Under the pieces are notes generated by a model. The model did not search any database. It saw nothing but the letters and a program-made list of their open reading frames with translations, and was not told the origin of the DNA. Positions 18,882 to 28,367 of a DNA stretch of 64,000 nt are shown piece by piece. Position 1 is the stretch's first letter, and each line of letters opens with the position of its first letter. The DNA is from Cyanobacterium stanieri LEGE 03274 (lineage in GTDB: Bacteria > Cyanobacteriota > Cyanobacteriia > Cyanobacteriales > Cyanobacteriaceae), in the NCBI RefSeq assembly GCF_015207825.1, contig NZ_JADEWC010000015.1:19713-83712 (forward strand), given 5' to 3'. The position numbers were made by a program, and so were the translations under genes.

Positions 18882-19607
18882 CTATTGAGCCAAAGAAGAA
18901 GATAAATCGGGTAGAGGGGTACTACTCCAAAGATTATCAGAAAAATTATTGGGAGTAAAATCATCAGAAAGACCATGATCAGACTTTTTCCCCACGCTAG
19001 AGTTTCCCTTAGAATTAGTTACCTGAACATTTCTAGGGGTAAACAGAAAAATAGACTCTCCTACCCTTTCGCAATTACCATCAAGGGCGGCAGTGCCTCC
19101 GGTGACAAAATCCACGGCCCTTTGAGCTTCGTAAGACTCCATAGAATTTAAATTTAACACAACGGCTCGTTGTTGTTTAAGAAGTTTGATCACCTCTGAT
19201 GCTTGTTCAAAGGTATGAGGTTCAAAAATTTCAATTTCATTCATGGCTGTATTAACTCCAGGTAATCCAATTACATTGCTAGGGAAACGACTAGACATTC
19301 TACTACTTTGCTCCATATCTAAATCATGATTACTATCCATATCCATAGAAGAAGTATGACGGCGACGACGACTCAAAGAAGGAGAGTCATTAATGGTTGT
19401 ATTTTCCATGCGGGGGTTTACCCTAGACAATAACGGTGAATTTTCTTCTTCCTCCTCATCTTCGATTATTCCTTCAGACATCATTTCTTCCATTTCTTCC
19501 TCATAAGGGTTATAATTATTTTCCTCCTCGAGGGAATCATAATCTTGATTTGGTCTATTAACGATGCTTTTTAGTTTTTCTAGGCCGCCAAAAATTTTTT
19601 CTCTCAC
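18882..19607 (-). CDS. sepF: Cell division protein SepF (YlmF family)
   Basis: Links FtsZ to the membrane and bundles it. The C-terminal SepF fold is clear (IEIFEPHTFEQASEVI, RAVVLNLNSM, RAVDFVTGGTAALDG, IFLFTPRNV). Between the N-terminal amphipathic segment (EKIFGGLEKLKSIV) and this fold is a long Glu-rich, then Ser/Arg/Met-rich linker. No ATG opens the frame: it can start at TTG 19664 (260 residues) or GTG 19607 (241 residues). I chose GTG because the family N-terminus aligns there; this is uncertain. The tail after the fold is about 50 residues, low complexity. Confidence 0.88.
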   Translation of the reverse strand: MREKIFGGLEKLKSIVNRPNQDYDSLEEENNYNPYEEEMEEMMSEGIIEDEEEEENSPLLSRVNPRMENTTINDSPSLSRRRRHTSSMDMDSNHDLDMEQSSRMSSRFPSNVIGLPGVNTAMNEIEIFEPHTFEQASEVIKLLKQQRAVVLNLNSMESYEAQRAVDFVTGGTAALDGNCERVGESIFLFTPRNVQVTNSKGNSSVGKKSDHGLSDDFTPNNFSDNLWSSTPLPDLSSSLAQ

Positions 19608-19780
19608 GGTTTTAATTGTGGTTACAACTTTTGTATGATAATACCTATTTTTGCTTAATAACAAAAACTTACTTAAGATTAAATCATAAAAATGGAATTA
19701 GTTACTTTTTTTGTGATTAATCTACTATAAAAGGAAGACTTTTTTTAGGTAGTAGAAAACTTTTTTCAACTAATTTACTT

Positions 19781-20554
19781 ATGAATGAAAATACATCCTT
19801 AGCCCAAGAGCTAAAAGAAGCTAAAATTGCTTTTCAGAATGCTTCATTATATGCTCGTTTTCAAGCGGGTTTTTTGGGGAGGGTTTCCCATGAAATCCGA
19901 TCGCCTTTAGGTAGTTTAATGAGTATTCATCAGCTAATTTTGAATGACTTGTGTGAAAGCGAGGAGGAGGAAAGGGAATTTATCGCCCAAGCCTACGAAT
20001 ATAGTAAAAAATTAATGAATATGTTAGATGAATTGATTGAAATTTCTAAATTAGAGGCAGGAAGATTTGAATTAGAGTTAGTGCCTTTGAAATGTCTTGA
20101 TTTTTTAAAATTTGTACAGGAAAAGATGAAAATGCAAGGGGCTAACCGCAATGTTATTTTAGATGTGGCGATGGTGGATGAGAGTCTGATGATTATGGCC
20201 GATAGGGAAAAATTAGCCCAAGGATTTTTTTATTGGTTAGAGGTGGCCATCGATGTTTCCCAACTAGGTACGATTACCCTAGGGGCAGATTCCCAAGCCC
20301 CTGATAATTATTCACGGCTTACCATTAATTTACCGTTTTCTAGTGAGGAGTTTAAGGAATCTAGCCAATTTGAGGAGTTATCTTTTCATCAAACCAAAGG
20401 GTTAGAGTCTTGCCCTACCCTGTCTGATGGTGCAAAAATTTCCCTTGCCCAAAGTTTGATTCATTTGATGGGGGGGCAGTGTCGCCTTCAGGAAATAACT
20501 GATAAAACTACCTGTTTAGAGATATTTCTTCCCAATTCGGGGAATTTTGCTTGA
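19781..20554 (+). CDS. Degenerate histidine kinase (HisKA with vestigial ATPase domain)
   Basis: A 257-residue soluble protein. The dimerisation/phosphoacceptor box is intact (GRVSHEIRSPLGSL), followed by the usual second helix (LDELIEISKLEAGRFELE). The C-terminal HATPase-like region keeps overall spacing, but the N-box reads FFYWLEVAIDVS without the Asn pair, and no DxGxG or GxGxG box is visible. Autophosphorylation is therefore unlikely; it may act as a phosphotransfer partner or a dimerising pseudokinase. There is no sensor domain. It overlaps the convergent GNAT gene by 47 bp. Confidence 0.82.
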   Translation: MNENTSLAQELKEAKIAFQNASLYARFQAGFLGRVSHEIRSPLGSLMSIHQLILNDLCESEEEEREFIAQAYEYSKKLMNMLDELIEISKLEAGRFELELVPLKCLDFLKFVQEKMKMQGANRNVILDVAMVDESLMIMADREKLAQGFFYWLEVAIDVSQLGTITLGADSQAPDNYSRLTINLPFSSEEFKESSQFEELSFHQTKGLESCPTLSDGAKISLAQSLIHLMGGQCRLQEITDKTTCLEIFLPNSGNFA

Positions 20555-21005
20555 GGTCTTCTGGATTAGGATAAGTATTATATAAAACCATAGTAGTGGT
20601 TTCATTTTCAACAAAGCCAATTCTTTGATAAAACTTTTGTTGATGGGTGGTGGTGAGATAAATTCTTTCCACTCGGTTGAGAAGGGGATGGCTAATGAGA
20701 GTTTCTACGAGTTTACGTCCTAATCCTAAACCTTGGTATTCTCCATCAATGACTACATCCCAGATGGTGGCTCGATAGATACCGTCGGAAGTTGCTCTAG
20801 CACTACCAATTAGTTTTTGATGATCCCATACTGATATTACTGGATTACTGTGGGCGATCGCAATGGTGAGATCCTCAAGATTACGATTTTTTGTCCAAAA
20901 GGCATTTTTTTGGTAAAGTGCCAACAATTTTTCGAGGTCAATTTTTTCTTTATCGGTGCAAAACTTGATATGACTACAATCCATCTTGATTTCCTCCCCA
21001 ACCAT
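20508..21005 (-). CDS. GNAT-family N-acetyltransferase (paralogue 1)
   Basis: About 165 residues (158 if it starts at the second Met, 20984). It has the GNAT acetyl-CoA loop QGLGLGRK and the block SARATSD...ATIWDVVI, which recurs in the GNAT at 25706-26230. The substrate is unknown; the plastid and cyanobacterial relatives (Ycf52/NSI type) acetylate amines or protein N-termini and lysines. Its 3' end runs 47 bp into the end of the histidine-kinase-like gene on the opposite strand. Confidence 0.85.
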   Translation of the reverse strand: MVGEEIKMDCSHIKFCTDKEKIDLEKLLALYQKNAFWTKNRNLEDLTIAIAHSNPVISVWDHQKLIGSARATSDGIYRATIWDVVIDGEYQGLGLGRKLVETLISHPLLNRVERIYLTTTHQQKFYQRIGFVENETTTMVLYNTYPNPEDLKQNSPNWEEISLNR

Positions 21006-21245
21006 GGAGATTAAAAAAAAACAAAACTAATGAGCAATGGCATTAAATCTCAACTTAAAATGTCTTGTCTTTCACCATTTATTTTAATTTTGTCAACGGT
21101 AGCAGAAAAAAACAGTTGAAATGAATCCGATTACCTTTAGTGAAAATAATCCTAGCAAATATTGTTGAGAGTTTAACAGGGTTTAGCTTAAGATGTCTTT
21201 GAACGATGACAAAAATAATAACCCTAGTTAACTATTAATTGAGCT

Positions 21246-22469
21246 GTGTTTTTTGGTGTTTTAACAATTCTCTCTAGTCTATTTAATTTTTCCCCAACTC
21301 CCCCTCAAGTGCCGTTAATCCCTTGGCATGAAGCCTCTGTTTTTCAATTACCAACCCAAGGGGATGAGAAAGTAGATATGATTATGAAAAAATATTTACA
21401 GGGTTTAGAAAGTCGCAACATTTCCCTTAATCAACAGGGTATCTGGATGCAAACCCATTGGGCAACTCTGGCGGATAATCGGGGTACAATTCCCGCCCCT
21501 GCGGCTTCTCTTACTAAAGTTGCTACCACCTTGGTTGCTTTGGATAAATGGTCTATGGATCATCGTTTTCTGACCAAATTTTACATCACAGGAAGTATTA
21601 ATGATGGAGTTTTGGAGGGAGATTTAATTGTTGAGGCAGGGGGTAATCCTTTTTTTGTGTGGGAAGATGCCATCACCCTTGCCCATGAAATTGAAAAACT
21701 CGGTATTGAAACCGTGGCGGGGAATCTGGTGATAGTGGGTGATTGGCGGATGAATTTTCGGGAAAATAATCGAGCTTCGGGGGATGACTTGCGACGGGCT
21801 TTTGATGGGGAAAGTTGGAATTACACCGTAGAAACTCAATATCAAACCATGGAAAATCCTCCCCCACGGCCTAAGTTAGTTATCCAAGGGAAAAATATTT
21901 TTCTTGATGGTTTACTCGCCCAAAGTCGTCTTTTATATACCCATTCATCACAATCCTTAACAGAAATTTTGAAGGCGATGAATATTTATAGTAATAATTT
22001 TATTGCCGAACATCTTGCCCAACAAATGGGAGGGGGTGAAAAATTAGGGGCGATCGCCTCTAAACTAAGTAATGTACCCCCCGCAGAAATTCAACTCATA
22101 AATGGCTCCGGATTAGGGGTAGATAACCGCATTTCTCCCCGTGCAGCCTGTAGAATGCTCATTGCCATTGAACAAAAAATTAAACCCCATAACCTCACCA
22201 TAGCTGATTTATTCCCCGTCTCAGGCATCGATGAAGGAACAATCCAAGATCGTAAAATACCCCACGGCATAGCCGTTAAAACTGGTTCTCTAGCCGTTGT
22301 TAGTGCATTGTCAGGGGCGATCGACACCGAAGAAAGAGAAACCGTTTATTTCGCCATCATCAATTATGCTAACGGTTTAGACGACCTACGCAACCGCCAA
22401 GATGAGCTATTAATCGACTTGAGCCACCATTGGCAAATAAAACCCATATTACCCCACTCTGCCCATTAA
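21246..22469 (+). CDS. D-alanyl-D-alanine carboxypeptidase/endopeptidase (PBP4 family, peptidase S13)
   Basis: A periplasmic peptidoglycan-trimming enzyme. The frame opens with GTG at 21246; a stop lies two codons upstream, so this is the first usable start. The N-terminal hydrophobic segment is a signal or anchor. Active-site motifs are SLTK (S88-K91), SNN in YSNNFIAEHLAQ and KTG in VKTGSLAVVS. At 407 residues it is shorter than E. coli DacB (about 477), with a reduced inserted domain. It stands alone. Confidence 0.9.
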   Translation: MFFGVLTILSSLFNFSPTPPQVPLIPWHEASVFQLPTQGDEKVDMIMKKYLQGLESRNISLNQQGIWMQTHWATLADNRGTIPAPAASLTKVATTLVALDKWSMDHRFLTKFYITGSINDGVLEGDLIVEAGGNPFFVWEDAITLAHEIEKLGIETVAGNLVIVGDWRMNFRENNRASGDDLRRAFDGESWNYTVETQYQTMENPPPRPKLVIQGKNIFLDGLLAQSRLLYTHSSQSLTEILKAMNIYSNNFIAEHLAQQMGGGEKLGAIASKLSNVPPAEIQLINGSGLGVDNRISPRAACRMLIAIEQKIKPHNLTIADLFPVSGIDEGTIQDRKIPHGIAVKTGSLAVVSALSGAIDTEERETVYFAIINYANGLDDLRNRQDELLIDLSHHWQIKPILPHSAH

Positions 22470-22490
22470 CACTCCCCATCACCTTAATAA

Positions 22491-22560
22491 CTGCAACCTG
22501 TACAGACGTACCATGGTACATGCTCTATCATACTGACAAATCCCGAATTGAGGTTGATTA
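22491..22560 (+). repeat. Dispersed palindrome-containing repeat, copy 2
   Basis: CTGCAACCTG, AGACGTACCATGGTAC (with the perfect palindrome GTACCATGGTAC), then CATACTGACAAATCCCGAA and TTGAGGTTGATTA. Its 3' part also resembles 45601-45618 (CCCGAATTAGGTTGATTA). Confidence 0.7.
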
Positions 22561-22709
22561 TTAGCCATTGTTTAATTACGGTATGAAATATAGTTGAATC
22601 ACACTAAAAACTAAAACCCCTAAATATTATAACTGTCTCCTGTTCCCCGTTCCCTTCCTCAACAAGAAATCATACCTAAAATCAGCAATGCCGATTATTG
22701 TAATGGTTC

Positions 22710-22730
22710 ATTGCTCATTGTCCATTGTTA
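22710..22730. repeat. Heptamer tandem repeat
   Basis: Three units ATTGCTC, ATTGTCC, ATTGTTA about 56 bp upstream of rubA. Confidence 0.6.
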
Positions 22731-22786
22731 ATTCCCTTTTTATGTAATAATTCTTAAAGAACTTTTAAGATTTCTAATATATAGCC

Positions 22787-23134
22787 ATGAGTGATGCCGC
22801 CAACGAAAAAACTCTAGCCGAACAAGCCCCCCCAAGTTATGAATGTCGCTCCTGTGGATATAGATATGTTCCCTCTAAAGGGGATAGCAAAGGCGACATA
22901 CCACCCGGTACACTATTTACCGACCTACCCAAACCTTGGAAATGTCCCGTCTGTGGCGCTCGTAAAACAGCCTTTGTGAACATTGGAGCTACCGATGCTC
23001 CCTCAGGATTTGCCGAAAACTTGGAATATGGCTTTGGGGTAAACAACTTAACCCCCGGACAAAAAAACCTCCTAATTTTTGGAGCATTATTCTTAGGATT
23101 TTTATTCTTTTTGAGTCTTTATACCTTAGGTTAG
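22787..23134 (+). CDS. rubA: Membrane-anchored rubredoxin RubA
   Basis: A 115-residue photosystem assembly factor. The rubredoxin domain has two iron knuckles ([16 protein letters not shown]) about 35 residues apart. It is followed by a linker and a single C-terminal transmembrane helix ([19 protein letters not shown]), the arrangement of cyanobacterial and plastid RubA needed for PSII/PSI biogenesis. ycf48 starts 19 bp downstream, the standard partner, so the two are very likely one operon. Confidence 0.97.
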   Translation: MSDAANEKTLAEQAPPSYECRSCGYRYVPSKGDSKGDIPPGTLFTDLPKPWKCPVCGARKTAFVNIGATDAPSGFAENLEYGFGVNNLTPGQKNLLIFGALFLGFLFFLSLYTLG

Positions 23135-23153
23135 ACCAAATTTAAATATATTT

Positions 23154-24185
23154 ATGGTACAAAAAATGAACTTATTATTAAGTAAGCTAAAACAATTTAT
23201 TATCGTTATTAGCGTCGGTCTATTATGTGTAAGTTGCGCTGTGGCAACCTCCTTGAGTAGTAACCCATGGGATGTCATTACCTTAGATACCGATGCCACC
23301 TTCGCCGATGTCGCCTTTACCGATGATCATAACCATGGTTGGTTGGTTGGTACAAAAGCCAGTCTTTTTGAAACCCTTGACGGTGGAGACACTTGGCAAG
23401 AAAAAATTCTTGAACTAGGAGACGAAAAAATAACTTTCAATGGTGTTAGTTTTTATGGTGAAGAAGGTTGGATTTCTGGTGAACCTTTTATTCTCCTCCA
23501 CACCGTTGATGGTGGTAAAAACTGGGAAAGAATTCCTCTTAGTGATCAACTACCCGGCGCCCCCTATGGGGTAACTGCCCTTGCGCCTAACACCGCGGAA
23601 ATGATTACTAATTTGGGTGCGATTTATAAAACTACTGACGGTGGTAAAAATTGGAAAGCCTTGGTAGAAGGTGCTGTGGGTGTGGCTCGTAATGTTAGTC
23701 GCTCTCCTAGTGGAAAATATGTGGCGGTGAGTGCTAGGGGTAATTTTTATTCCACTTGGGTACCAGGGGATACGGAATGGACTCCCCATTTACGTAATTC
23801 TTCCCGTCGTTTACAAAATATGGGCTTTTTTGATGATGAAAGACTGTGGCTCATTGCGAGGGGCGGTAGAATTCAATTAACTAGCTCGAAAGATTTTGAG
23901 GATTGGGAAGATGTGATTACCCCTGAATATTCCACTAGCTGGGGTTTTCTTGATTTAGCTACCCATGAAGATGAAATTTGGTTAGCTGGGGGTAGTGGTA
24001 ATCTTTTAGTTAGTAATGATAGCGGTTTAACTTGGTTTAAAGATCGGGATGTGGAGGATGTTCCTTCTAATTTATACCGCATTGTTTTTCCTAATTCTGA
24101 TCAAGGTTTTGTTTTAGGTCAACAGGGTATTGTATTAAAGTATAATCCTGATAATGCACCCCCTGAGTTTGAGGAACAAGCCTAG
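23154..24185 (+). CDS. ycf48: Photosystem II assembly lipoprotein Ycf48 (HCF136)
   Basis: A 343-residue seven-bladed propeller that stabilises D1 during PSII assembly and repair. The N-terminal signal with a lipobox-like VSC (GLLCVSCAVA) fits a lumenal lipoprotein. Asp/Gly-rich BNR-type blades are visible (DGGDTWQE, DGGKNWER, DGGKNWKA, DSGLTWFK). In many cyanobacteria psbEFLJ follows ycf48 directly; here only 96 bp and a hairpin separate it from cobA. Confidence 0.97.
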   Translation: MVQKMNLLLSKLKQFIIVISVGLLCVSCAVATSLSSNPWDVITLDTDATFADVAFTDDHNHGWLVGTKASLFETLDGGDTWQEKILELGDEKITFNGVSFYGEEGWISGEPFILLHTVDGGKNWERIPLSDQLPGAPYGVTALAPNTAEMITNLGAIYKTTDGGKNWKALVEGAVGVARNVSRSPSGKYVAVSARGNFYSTWVPGDTEWTPHLRNSSRRLQNMGFFDDERLWLIARGGRIQLTSSKDFEDWEDVITPEYSTSWGFLDLATHEDEIWLAGGSGNLLVSNDSGLTWFKDRDVEDVPSNLYRIVFPNSDQGFVLGQQGIVLKYNPDNAPPEFEEQA

Positions 24186-24232
24186 ATTTGTTTTGATGGT
24201 GTGGTTTTTGAGGTGTTAGGTTAAGTTATTTG

Positions 24233-24253
24233 GATGACATCATTTATGTCATC
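24233..24253 (+). terminator. Hairpin after ycf48
   Basis: GATGACAT (24233-24240) pairs perfectly with ATGTCATC (24246-24253) around CATTT. TTGGGATTTTTCC follows. The T-tract is offset, so it could be a weak terminator or an mRNA-stabilising hairpin. Confidence 0.5.
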
Positions 24254-24281
24254 TTGGGATTTTTCCTTGGAGTAAGGACAA

Positions 24282-24974
24282 ATGACTGTTTATTTCATTG
24301 GGGCAGGAGTGGGAGGCATCGATTATCTGACGGTTAAGGCTCATGGTTTAATTTGTCGGGCTGATGTGATTATTTACGATGCTTTGGCTGATGATCGTAT
24401 CCTTGATCTTGCCCCTGCCCATTGTTTACAATTAAATGTGGGTAAAAGGGGCGGACGAGTTAGCACTCCTCAGGATAAAATTAATCAGTTGTTGGTTGAT
24501 TATGGTCAAAGTCATAATCTGGTAATTCGTCTTAAAAGTGGAGATCCTGGCATTTTTGGTCGTCTGACTCCAGAATTAAGGGCGATCGCCCCTTACAATA
24601 TCAGTTATGAGTTAATACCAGGTATCTCGTCTATTCTGGCGGCCCCTTTACTCGCTGGGTGGAATTTGACGGAAAAAACCCACGGTAAACATTTTGTCGT
24701 AATTAGTGGGCATAATCCACATTCCCTTGATTGGCTCATTCTTGCTCAAATTGATACTATTGTTATTGTTATGGGGGCTAAAAATTTATCCCTAATTATT
24801 GATTGTTTGATAAGGGGCGATCGTCATCCTCATTCACCTATTACCATTATTAAAAATGCGGGAAGAACCAATCAACAAATATGGCAAGGAACATTAGATA
24901 ATATTATGGAAAAAACGAAAGGATTAGCCCTCTCTCCATGTGTTATCGTAATTGGTAATCTAATTATTAATTAA
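24282..24974 (+). CDS. cobA: Uroporphyrinogen-III C-methyltransferase (SUMT)
   Basis: Methylates uroporphyrinogen III at C2 and C7 using SAM to make precorrin-2, the entry to siroheme and cobalamin. It has 230 residues and the SUMT motifs VYFIGAGVGGIDYLTVKA, the KRGGR segment, RLKSGDPGIFGR and the ELIPGISS block. No fused HemD or CysG domain. The next gene starts 4 bp after its stop, so the two are co-transcribed. Confidence 0.94.
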   Translation: MTVYFIGAGVGGIDYLTVKAHGLICRADVIIYDALADDRILDLAPAHCLQLNVGKRGGRVSTPQDKINQLLVDYGQSHNLVIRLKSGDPGIFGRLTPELRAIAPYNISYELIPGISSILAAPLLAGWNLTEKTHGKHFVVISGHNPHSLDWLILAQIDTIVIVMGAKNLSLIIDCLIRGDRHPHSPITIIKNAGRTNQQIWQGTLDNIMEKTKGLALSPCVIVIGNLIIN

Positions 24975-24978
24975 GTCC

Positions 24979-25530
24979 ATGGGAATTTTTGAAGATTTTA
25001 GCAACTTTTTAGAATCTCGATTAGAAGAATTTTTAAATAGTAATCCTAAACTTAAACTAGAAGTTTTATCAGAAGAATTAATCGCCCAGGAAAAGGAAAC
25101 TATTAAACTAATTTTAAGATTAAAAGCTGAACAAAAAAAATTAGAACAAGAAATTATTGACTTAGGTCAAGAAATCCAAAAATGGCATCCACGTATCGAA
25201 AAAGCCAGACAATCAGGACGTTATGACTTAGCCCAAGAAGCCGAAATGAGAGAAATTAGCCTCCTTCAACAAGGAAAAATCGCTTGGGAAAAAATGGAAG
25301 ATACTAAGAAAAAAATTATTGAATCCCGAGAGATTCTTAGTTCCATTGAAGATAAACAAAAAGAAGTTAAGCTAAAAATGAAGCAAACTCAATACTCCTA
25401 TGGCAGTTCTCAAAGCTATAATTATTCTTCCCCTCAATATACTACTTACACCGATAATTTAGATCCCCTCGAACAAAAATTCAGGGAATGGGAAGTAGAT
25501 CAAGAATTAAAAGATATGAGACAAAATTGA
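24979..25530 (+). CDS. Cyanobacterial coiled-coil protein (TIGR04376-like)
   Basis: A 183-residue soluble protein, mostly a heptad-rich alpha-helical coiled coil (about 30-135), then a Tyr/Ser/Gln-rich linker (YGSSQSYNYSSPQY) and a conserved acidic tail (DPLEQKFREWEVDQEL). The helical part recalls PspA/IM30 proteins but is shorter; I believe it belongs to the cyanobacterial TIGR04376 group, from memory only. It is translationally close to cobA (4 bp gap). Function unknown. Confidence 0.8.
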   Translation: MGIFEDFSNFLESRLEEFLNSNPKLKLEVLSEELIAQEKETIKLILRLKAEQKKLEQEIIDLGQEIQKWHPRIEKARQSGRYDLAQEAEMREISLLQQGKIAWEKMEDTKKKIIESREILSSIEDKQKEVKLKMKQTQYSYGSSQSYNYSSPQYTTYTDNLDPLEQKFREWEVDQELKDMRQN

Positions 25531-25705
25531 ATAGAAAAATTAAAGTTGACTTTTGCCCCATGATGTGAGACTATAAAAATGTATTTTATATAATGGAAGT
25601 CTTTGCTGTTATTTTTAGTCAGTACATACCGATTATAATATAAGCATACCATAAAACTATGATAAATTGAAAAAATCTTTTCAAGAAAATGTATCTAAAG
25701 AAAAA

Positions 25706-26230
25706 TTAATCAGGATACCAAAACATTCCTTTAATGCCCTCAGGGTCTAAAATAAAGCCCAGACGGCGATAAAACTCTACTACTTGAGGATCAGCAAATA
25801 GAGTAACATTACTAATATCGTCACTTCGTAACTTGCGAATCATATATTGCATCAAAACCTTACCTAACCCCTTATTCTGGAATCGAGGATGAATTACTAC
25901 ATCCCAGATGGTGGCATTAAAAGCATGGTCAGAGGTAGCACGGGCAAAACCTATCATAGCTTTTTTGTTACCCCTGATTTCCCAAGCGGAAACAACTAAG
26001 TAACTGTGTTCTAAGGCTTTTCTAACCTTTCGTAAGGGGCGTCTTGCCCAACCTACAGAATCACAAAGTTCCTCTAATTCATACAAATCTATTTCTTCAT
26101 GGGTACTAAAGTATATTTGAGTATTGCCAAATTTGTCTGGATCCAGCGATACCCAGTCCTTGTTATCATCGTTAGCGTTGGAGCTATTGTCGTTGTTTGT
26201 TTTTGTAAATAATTTTTGCAACCAAACCAT
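25706..26230 (-). CDS. GNAT-family N-acetyltransferase, Ycf52/NSI-like (paralogue 2)
   Basis: A 174-residue acetyltransferase. It has the acetyl-CoA loop QNKGLGKVL and the shared block FARATSD...ATIWDVVI found in the GNAT at 20508-21005. The plastid Ycf52 and nuclear NSI relatives acetylate protein lysines and N-termini as well as amines. The Asn/Asp-rich segment at residues 9-25 is low complexity. Monocistronic. Confidence 0.88.
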   Translation of the reverse strand: MVWLQKLFTKTNNDNSSNANDDNKDWVSLDPDKFGNTQIYFSTHEEIDLYELEELCDSVGWARRPLRKVRKALEHSYLVVSAWEIRGNKKAMIGFARATSDHAFNATIWDVVIHPRFQNKGLGKVLMQYMIRKLRSDDISNVTLFADPQVVEFYRRLGFILDPEGIKGMFWYPD

Positions 26231-26392
26231 GCCCGTGTGGCTAGAGTTAGATATTTGTAGTTTTTAAAATGTTCATTGAGTCTGGGTTTTAACCTTCCTC
26301 AATAGCCCTCTAAGCATCATATCATAAAGAATTGAGAATTGATGACGAACCGTAAACAATTAAATTTTTGGGGTTACTGAATTTCTTTTTGT

Positions 26393-27556
26393 TTATGGGC
26401 AACTTTTGCCCAAGATGCCAATTAATTTTTGTAAGTCAGAAATGTTGTGGGTAGCCATAATCGAAAGACGTAATCGGCTAGTGGGTACAGTGGGAGGGCG
26501 AATGGCAGGAATATAAAAGCCGTTATCACGCAGTTTTGAGGAAATAAATAAGGCTTCAGAAGCATCTTTGAGGGGTAAACACAAAATGGCGGAATCTGAA
26601 GGCAATAAGGTTAAATTAGCCTGATTACATAGTTTTTTGAGTAAATTAATATTAGTCCATAGATTGTGACGACGATGGGCTTCGGTGCGGATTATATGAA
26701 TGCCCGTCAATGCAGCGGCGGTGTCTGGGATGGAAAGTGCTGTAGTATAAATCCAAGTGGGGCAGCGGTTACGCAAAAAATCGATCAATATTTCGCTTCC
26801 TGCCACATAACCTCCTAAACTACCGACAGCTTTACTGAGAGTACCAATTTGAATAATACGCTCATTTTTTAGCCCAAAATGTTCTAAACATCCGGCCCCT
26901 TGCTTACCCATTACCCCTGTGCCATGGGCTTCATCTACCATTAACCAACAGTCAAATTTTTGGGCTATATCTAATAATTCAGGAAGGGGGGCAATGTCTC
27001 CATCCATGCTAAAAACACTGTCGGTGATAATCAAACAATGGCGATGGTTGGCTCGATTTTTATTTAGTTTATCGACTAAATCTTCACAGTTAAGATGTTG
27101 ATATTCCAGAATAGAGGCTTGGCTCAATTTTGCTCCATTTTTGAGACTGGAATGGTTATATTCGTCCCCTAAAATGAGATCTTTTTTACCCATGAGGGCG
27201 GAAATAGTACCTAAATTTGCTAAATATCCCGAACTAAAAACAAGGGCTTTGGGGGTTTGTTTCAAAGAGGCGATCGCCCCTTCTAAATCATCATGGAGGG
27301 TTCTATGACCACTTAATAAACGAGATCCGGTGCTACCATTACCATAACGCTCGGTAGCTTCTATTACCGCCTGTTTAAGACGAATATCTGTGGCTAGTCC
27401 TAAATAATCATTACTAGCAAAATTAATTAACTGTTCACCATCAATGGTGATAGTGTAACCTGATAAATCAGTTATTTTTTGTTCTTGCCGATACCAACGA
27501 GCTTTTTTGATAGTAGAAAGGGACTTTTGTAAATGTTGCCCTAGAGAATCATTCAT
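26393..27556 (-). CDS. bioF: 8-amino-7-oxononanoate synthase (KAPA synthase)
   Basis: A PLP enzyme that condenses pimeloyl thioester with alanine at the first dedicated step of biotin ring assembly. I start at ATG 27556 (387 residues, [10 protein letters not shown]); the frame extends 18 codons further upstream without homology. It has [31 protein letters not shown] and the PLP lysine in [12 protein letters not shown]. Closely related 2-amino-3-ketobutyrate ligase is the main alternative. Divergent from ispD. Confidence 0.9.
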   Translation of the reverse strand: MNDSLGQHLQKSLSTIKKARWYRQEQKITDLSGYTITIDGEQLINFASNDYLGLATDIRLKQAVIEATERYGNGSTGSRLLSGHRTLHDDLEGAIASLKQTPKALVFSSGYLANLGTISALMGKKDLILGDEYNHSSLKNGAKLSQASILEYQHLNCEDLVDKLNKNRANHRHCLIITDSVFSMDGDIAPLPELLDIAQKFDCWLMVDEAHGTGVMGKQGAGCLEHFGLKNERIIQIGTLSKAVGSLGGYVAGSEILIDFLRNRCPTWIYTTALSIPDTAAALTGIHIIRTEAHRRHNLWTNINLLKKLCNQANLTLLPSDSAILCLPLKDASEALFISSKLRDNGFYIPAIRPPTVPTSRLRLSIMATHNISDLQKLIGILGKSCP

Positions 27557-27674
27557 GAAAACCAATAAACAGTGAAGGTAAATTGACAATAGACCACGGA
27601 CAATCGACAATAAATGAAGCTAAAAAATAATTTTTATTCCTCAATTAACATCTAATCTTATCAAAATTCTGGTT

Positions 27675-28367
27675 ATGTTTTTATTAATTCCCGCCGCAGG
27701 TGTAGGTAAAAGAATGGGAGCAAAGGGCAACAAACTACTATTAAAATTACAAGATAAGCCCCTGTTGGCATGGACATTAATTAACGCTGAAAAATCCCAA
27801 GAAGTGGAATGGATAGGAATCATGGGGCAACCCTACGACTTCGAGGAATTTAACCAAATTATTGAACAATTATCCCTTACCAAACCCGTCACCTTGATAA
27901 AAGGGGGAGATACGAGACAACAATCTGTTTATAACGGTTTACAAGCCTTACCCAGCCATGCTCAAAAGGTGTTAATCCATGATGGGGCAAGATGTTTGGC
28001 AACCCCAGAATTATTTGATCGTTGTGCCAAAGCGTTGGATAATTGTCAGGGTTTAATCGCTGCTATCCCTGTTAAAGATACTATCAAAATAGTAGATGAA
28101 AACAAAACTGTTATAGATAGCCCTAACCGTGATTATTTATGGGCGGCTCAAACACCGCAGGGATTTAATGTAGAATTATTGAAACAATGCCATAATCAAG
28201 GGCTAGAGTTGGGCTGGGAAGTGACAGACGATGCAGCGCTGTTGGAAAGATGTGGTTATTCGGTGCAGATAGTAGAAGGGGAAGAAACTAATTTGAAGGT
28301 TACTACTCCTATGGATTTAACCATTGCGGAGTTTATTTTAAATCAGGGTAATGGTGATGGGGGGTGA
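27675..28367 (+). CDS. ispD: 2-C-methyl-D-erythritol 4-phosphate cytidylyltransferase
   Basis: Transfers CMP to MEP in the plastid-type isoprenoid pathway that feeds carotenoids and phytol. It has 230 residues, with the nucleotide loop PAAGVGKRMGAKGNKLL, VLIHDGARCL, IPVKDTIK and the TTPMDLTIAE end of the family. The last four codons (GDGG) and the stop lie inside the first unit of a 16-bp tandem repeat, so the C-terminus here is repeat-derived. Confidence 0.96.
   Translation: MFLLIPAAGVGKRMGAKGNKLLLKLQDKPLLAWTLINAEKSQEVEWIGIMGQPYDFEEFNQIIEQLSLTKPVTLIKGGDTRQQSVYNGLQALPSHAQKVLIHDGARCLATPELFDRCAKALDNCQGLIAAIPVKDTIKIVDENKTVIDSPNRDYLWAAQTPQGFNVELLKQCHNQGLELGWEVTDDAALLERCGYSVQIVEGEETNLKVTTPMDLTIAEFILNQGNGDGG

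Larger units (their letters stand above)
22470..22786. other. Intergenic region with dispersed and heptamer repeats
   Basis: About 317 bp upstream of rubA. It contains the dispersed repeat copy 2 (22491-22560) and a heptamer repeat (22710-22730). The rubA promoter must lie here, but I could not fix its boxes. Confidence 0.65.
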
